From Streptomyces sp. PKU-EA00015 (GTDB taxonomy: Bacteria; Actinomycetota; Actinomycetes; Streptomycetales; Streptomycetaceae): 64,000 bases of DNA. Positions 42,744-49,619 of this stretch are shown in pieces. The DNA lies in the NCBI RefSeq assembly GCF_013387495.1, contig NZ_JABZEE010000011.1:124001-188000 (forward strand), read 5' to 3'. Under the pieces are notes generated by a model, which ran no database searches, was not told the origin of the DNA, and saw only the letters and a program-made list of their open reading frames with translations. The number at the start of each line of letters is the position of its first letter. Within the stretch, counting starts at the first letter, position 1. Made by a program: the position numbers and the translations under genes.

Positions 42744-44188
42744 TGGCGCAGGTGCTCGAATTCAGGCTGCCCGACCTCGGTGAGGGACTGACCGAGGCGG
42801 AGATCGTGCGCTGGCTGGTGTCCGTGGGCGACGTCGTGGCGATCGACCAGCCCGTCGTCGAGGTCGAGACGGCCAAGGCGATGGTCGAGGTGCCGTGCCC
42901 GTACGGAGGCGTCGTCACCGCCCGCTTCGGTGAGGAGGGCACCGAGTTGCCCGTGGGCGCACCGCTGCTGACGGTCGCGGTGGGGGCGATGGACGCGGAC
43001 ACCGCGGGCGCCGCCGGTTCCGGTGGCGCTGCCGGGCCGGCCGCCGACATCGGGGACACCGGCACGGAGACCTCCGGGAACGTGCTGGTCGGGTACGGGA
43101 CCGGGGCCCCGGCGGCCCGCCGACGACGCGTCCGGCCCGCCACGGGCACACCGTCCGCCGACGGCGCCGGCCGCATCTCGGGCAACGTGCCCGCTGCCGC
43201 CCGGCAGGCGGGCGCGGCGGTGGCCACGGCGACCGGCCCCACCCCTGGCGCGTCGGCGCACAGGGCTGCCGGCGAGCGGGCGCCGCAGGACGGCCCCGTG
43301 GCCGTCATCTCGCCGCTCGTGCGCAGGCTCGCCCGTGAGCACGGTCTCGACCTGCGACGCCTCGCCGGATCCGGCCCCGACGGGCTGATCCTGCGGGCCG
43401 ACGTGGAGCGGGCCGTGAGCGCCGCCGGCACGCAGCTCCAGGCTCCTGCCGCACCGCAGCCCGTGGCCGCCCGGTCCGAGGCGCCCTTGGCGTCGGCACA
43501 GGGCGAGCGCGTTCCGCTGCGGGGAGTGCGCGGAGCGGTGGCCGAAAAGCTCTCGCGCAGCCGGCGTGAGATCCCCGACGCCACCTGCTGGGTCGACGCG
43601 GACGCCACCGAGCTGATGGCCGCCCGTGTGGCGATGAACGCGGCGGGCGGCGAGAAGATCTCTCTCCTCGCGCTTCTCGCCCGGATCTGCACGGCCGCGC
43701 TCGCGCGCTACCCCGAGCTCAACTCCACCGTGGACACGGAGGCCCGCGAGATCGTGCGGCTCCCCGAGGTTCATCTCGGTTTCGCGGCACAGACCGAGCG
43801 GGGTCTGGTCGTGCCCGTCGTCAAGGACGCGCACACCAGGTCTGCGGAGTCGCTCACCGCGGAGTTCGCGCGGCTGACGGAGGCGGCGAGGCAGGGGACG
43901 TTGACCCCGGCCGACCTCACGGGCGGCACGTTCACGCTGAACAACTACGGGGTGTTCGGAGTCGACGGCTCCACGCCGATCATCAACCATCCCGAGGCTG
44001 CCATGCTCGGCGTCGGCCGGATCGTGCCGAAGCCGTGGGTGCACGAGGGCGAGCTGGCGGTACGACAGGTGGTCCAGTTGTCGCTGACCTTCGACCACCG
44101 GGTCTGCGACGGCGGCACCGCCGGCGGATTCCTGCGCTACGTCGCCGACTGCGTGGAGCACCCGTCGGTCCTGCTGCGCACCCTGTAG
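42743..44188 (+). CDS. bkdC: Dihydrolipoyl acyltransferase E2 (first cluster)
   Basis: 481 residues from ATG 42743, sharing one base with the bkdB stop. Lipoyl domain (1-75; lipoyl Lys45 in VETAKAMVEV), Ala/Pro linker, peripheral subunit-binding domain (about 190-230; ISPLVRRLAREHGLDL), and acyltransferase core with the catalytic FDHRVCDGG motif near the end. No E3 (lpd) gene in the window, so E3 is shared. Followed by a run of small hairpins. Confidence 0.94.
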   Translation: MAQVLEFRLPDLGEGLTEAEIVRWLVSVGDVVAIDQPVVEVETAKAMVEVPCPYGGVVTARFGEEGTELPVGAPLLTVAVGAMDADTAGAAGSGGAAGPAADIGDTGTETSGNVLVGYGTGAPAARRRRVRPATGTPSADGAGRISGNVPAAARQAGAAVATATGPTPGASAHRAAGERAPQDGPVAVISPLVRRLAREHGLDLRRLAGSGPDGLILRADVERAVSAAGTQLQAPAAPQPVAARSEAPLASAQGERVPLRGVRGAVAEKLSRSRREIPDATCWVDADATELMAARVAMNAAGGEKISLLALLARICTAALARYPELNSTVDTEAREIVRLPEVHLGFAAQTERGLVVPVVKDAHTRSAESLTAEFARLTEAARQGTLTPADLTGGTFTLNNYGVFGVDGSTPIINHPEAAMLGVGRIVPKPWVHEGELAVRQVVQLSLTFDHRVCDGGTAGGFLRYVADCVEHPSVLLRTL

Positions 44189-44192
44189 GGCG

Positions 44193-44269
44193 CCCCGGTA
44201 CACAGCCGGGGACACGCACGCTGCAGGACGCCCCGGCACACGCCGGGGACATCACCGGCAGACAGCCGG
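44193..44269 (+). repeat. Tandem small hairpins after bkdC
   Basis: Three consecutive hairpins: CCCCGG/CCGGGG (44193-44211), CCCCGGC/GCCGGGG (44231-44248) and CCGGC/GCCGG (44255-44269), each with a similar ACAC or AGACA loop sequence. Reads as a decayed tandem repeat that may terminate bkd transcription. Confidence 0.55.
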
Positions 44270-44357
44270 GACACCCGCGGGCACGCCCCGGACCGAGATC
44301 CGACCGGAGATCGGGACGGGGCTCCCCGCCTGCCACGATCCGGCCCATACTGCATGG

Positions 44358-45314
44358 GTGACCGCGAAGACCGCGTACGACGCCATCGTGCTCGCCGGAG
44401 GCGCCGCGAAGCGCCTGGGCGGAGCCGACAAGCCGGCGGTGAGCGTGGGCGGGCGGGCCCTGCTCGACCGGGTCCTCGGCGTATGCCGGGACGCCGGGCG
44501 CACCGTCGTCGTCGGCGGACGCCGCCCCACCGCCCGCCCCGTCGTATGGGCCCGCGAGGAGCCGCCGGGCGGCGGACCGCTCGCCGCGCTCGACGCCGGA
44601 GTCCGGCAGTGCGACGCGCCCTCGGTGCTCGTGCTCTCCGCCGACCTGCCGTTCCTCGGACGGACGACCGTGCGGCGCCTGATCTCCGCGCTCGACGAGA
44701 GCGACCGGGAGGCGGCGCTGCTGACCGACGCCGACGGCCGCGACCAGCCTCTCGTAGCCGCCTACCGCACCGAGCCGCTCCGACGTGAACTCGCTCTCCT
44801 CGCGACCGAACACGGCACCCTTTCCGGACTGCCGCTGCGTCTTCTGGCACAGGAACTGGACCTTGCCCGGGTCCGGACCGACCCTCTCGCCTCCTTCGAC
44901 TGCGACACCTGGGAGGACGTTTCCGCTGCCCGGGCCCGTATCAGGGAGCATGGCTACGTGCTGGATGAATGGATCACCGCAGTCAAGGACGAACTCGGCG
45001 TCGAACTCGACGTCGACACCCGTGTCCTGCTCGACCTCGCCCGCGATGCCGCGCACGGAGTCGCCCGCCCCGCCGCGCCGCTGACCACCTTCCTGGTGGG
45101 TTACGCGGCCGCCCGGGCAGGCGGCGGACCGGAGGCCGTGGCCGAGGCCGCCCGCAAGGCCGTCGCTCTCGCGACCCGCTGGGCGGAGGAGACCGAGCAG
45201 GCCGCCGGGCCCCCACCCGGGGCGGCCGGGACCGGCCCTGCCGCCTCCGGGACCGAACGCGGCGCCGGCGCCTCCCACGACCCACGCAAGAACGGCGAGG
45301 CCGAAGCCGGATGA
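44358..45314 (+). CDS. MobA-like nucleotidyltransferase fused to DUF6457
   Basis: 318 residues from GTG 44358. N-terminal NTP transferase domain (about 1-195) with the MobA signature LAGGAAKRLGGADKP; it is expected to transfer GMP onto molybdenum cofactor. A C-terminal DUF6457 helical domain (about 200-280; YVLDEWITAVKDELGVELDV) follows, then a Gly/Ala tail. Fused forms are known in actinobacteria. Overlaps moeA by 4 bases (ATGA), giving a small Moco operon. Confidence 0.85.
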   Translation: MTAKTAYDAIVLAGGAAKRLGGADKPAVSVGGRALLDRVLGVCRDAGRTVVVGGRRPTARPVVWAREEPPGGGPLAALDAGVRQCDAPSVLVLSADLPFLGRTTVRRLISALDESDREAALLTDADGRDQPLVAAYRTEPLRRELALLATEHGTLSGLPLRLLAQELDLARVRTDPLASFDCDTWEDVSAARARIREHGYVLDEWITAVKDELGVELDVDTRVLLDLARDAAHGVARPAAPLTTFLVGYAAARAGGGPEAVAEAARKAVALATRWAEETEQAAGPPPGAAGTGPAASGTERGAGASHDPRKNGEAEAG

Positions 45315-46777
45315 CCGGCCACGACGACACATCGGGCCGCCCCGGCACCGGGCCCGCCCACGAGGACCCGCCTCCCGGCGGGCGACGGCAGAAGCGCGTC
45401 CACGACGATCCCCGCTCCGCCCCGCGCCGACAGGAGCTCGCCCCCGAGGGCGACCTCGACGGAGTGGACGAGGCCCTCGCTCTCGTCGGCCCGCGAGACC
45501 GGCAGCCCGGCCGTGCGGATCCCGGCGCCGCGCCCCCCGGCGCTGCCGCTCCCGCGCGCCACCGTGCCACCTCCTGGCCCGAGGCGCGCTCCCACGCCGC
45601 CCGGATCGGACGCGCTGCCGCGCCCCGGACGCGGAGCGCGGCCCTCGGCGACGCGCTGGGACAGGTCGTCGCCGAGCCGCTCGTGGCGCTGTGCGACCTC
45701 CCGTCCTTCGACACCTCCGCCATGGACGGCTGGGCGGTCGCCGGCCCCGGGCCCTGGCGCCTGGACACGGAGGCGTCCGTCCTCGCCGGGCACGGCGAGA
45801 CGCGGCCCCTCCCCGACGGCACGGCGGTACGCATCGCCACCGGCGCACGGGTGCCGCCCGGCACGACCGCCGTCATCCGCAGCGAGCACGCCCGTGCCGG
45901 TGCGGCCGCACAGCAGCTGCACGCCGAGCGTGAGGTCGTGCCGGGCCAGGACATCCGGCCGCGCGGCCAGGAGTGCCGTGCGGGCGACCAGCTCCTGCCC
46001 TCCGGCTCCCAGGTGACCCCGGCCGTCCTGGGGCTGGCCGCGGCCGCCGGTTACGACCACCTCGTGACCGTCGCCCGGCCGCGTGTCGAGGTCCTGGTGC
46101 TCGGCGACGAACTGCTCACCTCCGGGCTCCCCCACGACGGCCTCATCCGCGACGCACTCGGCCCGATGATCGGTCCCTGGCTGGCGTCGCTGGGAGCCGA
46201 AGTCGTCGCGACCCGGCGGATCGGCGACGACGCCGAGGCCCTGCACCGTGCCGTCACGACCTCCGACGCCGACCTGCTGATCACCACCGGCGGTACGGCG
46301 GCGGGGCCCGTCGACCACGTCCACCCGGTGCTGCGCAAGGCGGGCGCCGAGCTGCTGGTCGACGGAGTCGCCGTACGGCCCGGCCACCCCATGCTGCTCG
46401 CCCGGCTCGCTCCCGGCCGTCACCTGGTGGGCCTGCCCGGCAATCCCCTGGCCGCCGTCTCGGGTCTGCTCACGCTCGCCGAGCCGCTGCTGCGCGGACT
46501 CTGCGGGCGACCGCCCGCGGTTCCGTACAGCCTGCCCGTTCGGGATGCGGTGCACGGCCACCCGCACGACACCCGGCTCGTGCCGTTCGTGCACGGCGAG
46601 GATCTGCTCGTGCCGCTCCACTACAACGGTCCGGCGATGCTGCGGGGCATCGCGGCCGCCGACGGTCTGGCCGTGGTCCCGCCCGGTGGGGCACAAGCCG
46701 GTGACGAGCTGGAAGTCCTCGACCTGCCCTGGGCCGCCTGGACGCCGCCGACCGCCGAGGGAGGACGTTTCACGTGA
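45311..46777 (+). CDS. moeA: Molybdopterin molybdenumtransferase MoeA
   Basis: 488 residues from ATG 45311. The usual MoeA is about 400 residues; the first ~90 here are a poorly conserved, Pro/Arg-rich extension. Core motifs: SFDTSAMDGWAV, VRIATGARVPPGTTAVIRSE, DLLITTGGTAAGPVDHVHP and VGLPGNPLAAVSG. It inserts molybdenum into adenylated molybdopterin. The last codons form half of a parS site. Overlaps the K+ channel gene by 4 bases. Confidence 0.92.
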   Translation: MTGHDDTSGRPGTGPAHEDPPPGGRRQKRVHDDPRSAPRRQELAPEGDLDGVDEALALVGPRDRQPGRADPGAAPPGAAAPARHRATSWPEARSHAARIGRAAAPRTRSAALGDALGQVVAEPLVALCDLPSFDTSAMDGWAVAGPGPWRLDTEASVLAGHGETRPLPDGTAVRIATGARVPPGTTAVIRSEHARAGAAAQQLHAEREVVPGQDIRPRGQECRAGDQLLPSGSQVTPAVLGLAAAAGYDHLVTVARPRVEVLVLGDELLTSGLPHDGLIRDALGPMIGPWLASLGAEVVATRRIGDDAEALHRAVTTSDADLLITTGGTAAGPVDHVHPVLRKAGAELLVDGVAVRPGHPMLLARLAPGRHLVGLPGNPLAAVSGLLTLAEPLLRGLCGRPPAVPYSLPVRDAVHGHPHDTRLVPFVHGEDLLVPLHYNGPAMLRGIAAADGLAVVPPGGAQAGDELEVLDLPWAAWTPPTAEGGRFT

Positions 46778-46780
46778 AAC
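46767..46780. promoter_or_regulatory. parS site 2 at the moeA/channel junction
   Basis: GTTTCACGTGAAAC is the perfect 14-bp parS core. It spans the moeA stop and the channel gene start, so the ParB site is built into coding sequence. Confidence 0.9.
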
Positions 46781-47853
46781 TTCCCGGCCACGACGCCATG
46801 GCGCGGAATGCGGACGAACAGCTGATCACGAGCCGGGTGAAGCTTCCCCGACGGGTCGTCGAGCGTCCGCTGCGGCAGGTCAGCAAGCGCCTGCTGATGG
46901 CCCTGATGGTGCTCCTCATCACGGTGCTGCTCGTCTGGAGCGACCGCCACGGGTACCACGACAACGCCGACGACTCCGTCGACTTCCTCGACTGCATCTA
47001 CTACGCGACCGTCACCCTCTCCACCACGGGGTACGGCGACATCGTTCCCTACAGCGACGCGGCCCGGCTCACGAACGTGCTGCTGGTGACCCCGCTGCGT
47101 GTGCTCTTTCTGATCATCCTGGTCGGCACCACCCTCGAGGTCCTCACCGAACGCACCCGGGAGGAGTGGCGACTGAACCGCTGGAGGTCCACCTTGCGCG
47201 ATCACACCGTCATCGTCGGCTTCGGCACGAAGGGACGATCGGCGATGATGACGCTCTGCGCCACCGGCCTGCGGAAGGACCAGATCGTCGTCGTCGATCC
47301 GAGCAGCAAGGTGATCGAGGCGGCCAATGCCGAGGGCTTCGTCGGCGTGGTCGGCGACGCCACCCGCAGCGACGTGCTCATCCGTGCCGAACTCCAGAAG
47401 GCCCGCCAGATCATCGTCGCCCCCCAGCGCGACGACACCGCCGTGCTGGTCACCCTGACGGCCCGCCAGCTCAACCGCGGCGCCAAGATCGTCGCCGCCG
47501 TCCGGGAGGAGGAGAACGCGCCGCTGCTGCGCCAGTCCGGCGCCGACGCGGTCATCACCAGCTCGGGCGCCGCCGGCCGGCTGCTCGGCCTGTCCGTGCT
47601 CAGCCCCAGCGCCGGTACGGTCCTGGAGGACCTCATCCAGCAGGGCAGCGGCCTCGACCTCATCGAGCGGCCGGTGATAAAGGCCGAGGTGGGCCGCGAC
47701 GTGCGGGAGACGGACGACCTGGTCGTCAGCGTGCTGCGGGGGCACCGGCTGATCGGCTACGACGACCCCGCGGCGAGCCCGCTGCAACTCACCGACCGGC
47801 TCATCACCATCGTCCGCTCACAGAACGACCAGACGCCCGGCGGCCGGGAGTAG
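46774..47853 (+). CDS. Two-TM potassium channel with TrkA-N (RCK) domain
   Basis: 359 residues from GTG 46774. Two membrane helices (about 40-58 and 101-122) flank the pore helix with selectivity filter TTGYGD (84-89), the K+ signature. The C-terminal cytosolic RCK/TrkA-N Rossmann domain (about 140-350) has VIVGFGTKGRSA and VVVDPSS, binding NAD or nucleotide to gate the pore. Role: K+ homeostasis or membrane potential. Its overlap with moeA is unusual functionally. Confidence 0.9.
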   Translation: MKLPGHDAMARNADEQLITSRVKLPRRVVERPLRQVSKRLLMALMVLLITVLLVWSDRHGYHDNADDSVDFLDCIYYATVTLSTTGYGDIVPYSDAARLTNVLLVTPLRVLFLIILVGTTLEVLTERTREEWRLNRWRSTLRDHTVIVGFGTKGRSAMMTLCATGLRKDQIVVVDPSSKVIEAANAEGFVGVVGDATRSDVLIRAELQKARQIIVAPQRDDTAVLVTLTARQLNRGAKIVAAVREEENAPLLRQSGADAVITSSGAAGRLLGLSVLSPSAGTVLEDLIQQGSGLDLIERPVIKAEVGRDVRETDDLVVSVLRGHRLIGYDDPAASPLQLTDRLITIVRSQNDQTPGGRE

Positions 47854-47863
47854 CCTCGCGGCC

Positions 47864-48853
47864 ATGTATGCGATCACGATTCCCGAACCCGGTGGTCCCG
47901 AGGCCCTGGTCTGGGCCGAGGTCCCCGACCCCGTACCCGGCGAGGGAGAAGTCCTCGTCGACGTCGTCGCCAGCGCCGTCAATCGCGCCGATCTGCTGCA
48001 ACGGCAGGGCTTCTACGACCCGCCGCCCGGCTCCTCCCCCTACCCCGGCCTCGAGTGCGCGGGCCGGATCTCCGCGCTGGGGCCCGGGGTTTCGGGCTGG
48101 TCCGTCGGCGACGAGGTGTGCGCGCTGCTCGCGGGCGGCGGATACGCCGAGAAAGTCGCCGTACCGGCAGGGCAGTTGCTGCCGGTCCCGGCCGGAGTGG
48201 ATCTGGCGACGGCCGCGGCGCTGCCCGAGGTCGCCGCGACCGTGTGGTCCAACGTCTTCATGATCACCCACCTGCGGCCGGGCGAGACCCTGCTCGTCCA
48301 CGGTGGCGCGAGCGGCATCGGGACGATGGCGATCCAGCTGGCCAAGGCCGTGGGCGCGCGGGTGGCGGTGACGGCGGGCGGCCCCGAAAAGCTCGCGCGC
48401 TGCGCTGAGTTGGGCGCCGACATCCTGATCGACTACCGCGAGCAGGACTTCGTCGAGGAGATCCGCAAGGCGACGGACGGCGCCGGGGCCGACGTCATTC
48501 TCGACATCGTCGGCGCCAAGTACCTGGACCGGAACGTCCGGGCGCTGGCGGTCAACGGCCGGCTCGCCGTCATCGGACTCCAGGGCGGCGTGAAGGGCGA
48601 GCTGGATCTCCGCGCCCTGCTGGCCAAGCGGGCGGCGATCACCGCCACCTCGCTGCGCGCCCGTCCGCTGGGCGAGAAGGCGGCCATCATCGCGGCCGTG
48701 GCCGAGCATGTCTGGCCGCTGATCGCAGCCGGCCGGGTACGCGCGGTCGTGGACCGCCATGTGCCGCTGCCGGAAGCCGCCGAGGCCCACCGGGCGCTGG
48801 AGTCCGGTGAGCACGTGGGCAAGGTGCTGCTGATCGCGCCCGAGAAGCCCTGA
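47864..48853 (+). CDS. NAD(P)H-dependent quinone oxidoreductase (zeta-crystallin/MDR family)
   Basis: 329 residues from ATG 47864. Medium-chain dehydrogenase/reductase without zinc ligands: VVASAVNRADLLQRQGFYDP, GLECAGRISALG, and the nucleotide-binding loop VHGGASGIGTMAIQLAKAVG. It reduces quinones with NADPH. It follows the channel gene by only 10 bases and ends at a strong terminator, so it may close the Moco/channel operon. Confidence 0.92.
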   Translation: MYAITIPEPGGPEALVWAEVPDPVPGEGEVLVDVVASAVNRADLLQRQGFYDPPPGSSPYPGLECAGRISALGPGVSGWSVGDEVCALLAGGGYAEKVAVPAGQLLPVPAGVDLATAAALPEVAATVWSNVFMITHLRPGETLLVHGGASGIGTMAIQLAKAVGARVAVTAGGPEKLARCAELGADILIDYREQDFVEEIRKATDGAGADVILDIVGAKYLDRNVRALAVNGRLAVIGLQGGVKGELDLRALLAKRAAITATSLRARPLGEKAAIIAAVAEHVWPLIAAGRVRAVVDRHVPLPEAAEAHRALESGEHVGKVLLIAPEKP

Positions 48854-48871
48854 GGGGCGTACGCCACGCCG

Positions 48872-48908
48872 AAGGCCCGGCCCACCGAGCGGTGGGCCGG
48901 GCCTTTCG
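48872..48908 (+). terminator. Terminator after the quinone oxidoreductase
   Basis: Perfect 16-bp arms AAGGCCCGGCCCACCG (48872-48887) and CGGTGGGCCGGGCCTT (48890-48905), loop AG, then TTC. 19 bases after the stop. Confidence 0.9.
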
Positions 48909-48965
48909 CTGTCCGGCGATGAAGCCGTGCCTGGTGACGGCCGTGCCCGGCTGCGCCGATCCTGG

Positions 48966-49508
48966 TTACAGATACGGACCGGAGCGGATCGCTCCGTGCT
49001 GCCCGCCCTCGTCGTCGTCGTGCGGGGCACCGGGCGGCAGGGCGCGGCGCATCTGCTCCAACTGGGCCCTTGCGGCCATCTGCTGGGCGAACAGCGCCGT
49101 CTGGATGCCGTGGAAGAGACCCTCCAGCCAGCCGACCAACTGAGCCTGGGCGATGCGCAGTTCTGCCTCGGAGGGAATCGCGTCGTCGGTGAACGGGAGG
49201 GACAGGCGCTCCAGTTCCTCGACGAGCTCGGGCGCGAGGCCGTCCTCGAGCTCCTTGACCGAACCGCGGTGGATCTCCTTGAGCCGGACGCGGCTGGCCT
49301 CGTCGAGAGGCGCCGCCCGCACTTCCTCCAGAAGCTGCTTGATCATGCTGCCGATGCGCATGACCTTCGCAGGCTGTTCGACCATCTCCGTCACCGGGAC
49401 CTCGCGCGACTCGTCGTCACCGTCACCGCCGCCGAGCGCCATCCCGTCCTGTCCCACCACGAGGACGTGGGGGCTCTCCTGCGACCGTTCATTCCTCGGC
49501 ATCTCCAT
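48966..49508 (-). CDS. bpa: Bacterial proteasome activator (Bpa)
   Basis: 180 residues from ATG 49508 (ATG 49502 also fits). A four-helix-bundle family (DUF2587); VEQPAKVMRIGSMIKQLLEE, LDEASRVRLKEIHRGSVKEL and RIAQAQLVGWLEGLFHGIQT are characteristic. The C-terminus is GPYL, the Hydrophobic-Tyr-X-type motif that docks into the 20S proteasome alpha ring. It opens the gate for ATP-independent degradation of unfolded proteins. No proteasome genes are adjacent. Confidence 0.92.
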   Translation of the reverse strand: MEMPRNERSQESPHVLVVGQDGMALGGGDGDDESREVPVTEMVEQPAKVMRIGSMIKQLLEEVRAAPLDEASRVRLKEIHRGSVKELEDGLAPELVEELERLSLPFTDDAIPSEAELRIAQAQLVGWLEGLFHGIQTALFAQQMAARAQLEQMRRALPPGAPHDDDEGGQHGAIRSGPYL

Positions 49509-49545
49509 GCCGCCATTCTCTCGTACATGGGCGTCACCACACGGT

Positions 49546-49586
49546 GTGCCCCCGCAGGAAGGTGATCCACCCTCCTGCGGGGGCAC
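49546..49586 (-). terminator. Terminator of the ABC permease
   Basis: GTGCCCCCGCAGGA (49546-49559) is the exact inverse of TCCTGCGGGGGCAC (49573-49586), with a 13-base loop. It lies 34 bases past the permease stop on the minus strand. Confidence 0.75.
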
Positions 49587-49619
49587 GAAATCGCAGCGCA
49601 CGGCCGTGGGCGGGTCCTC

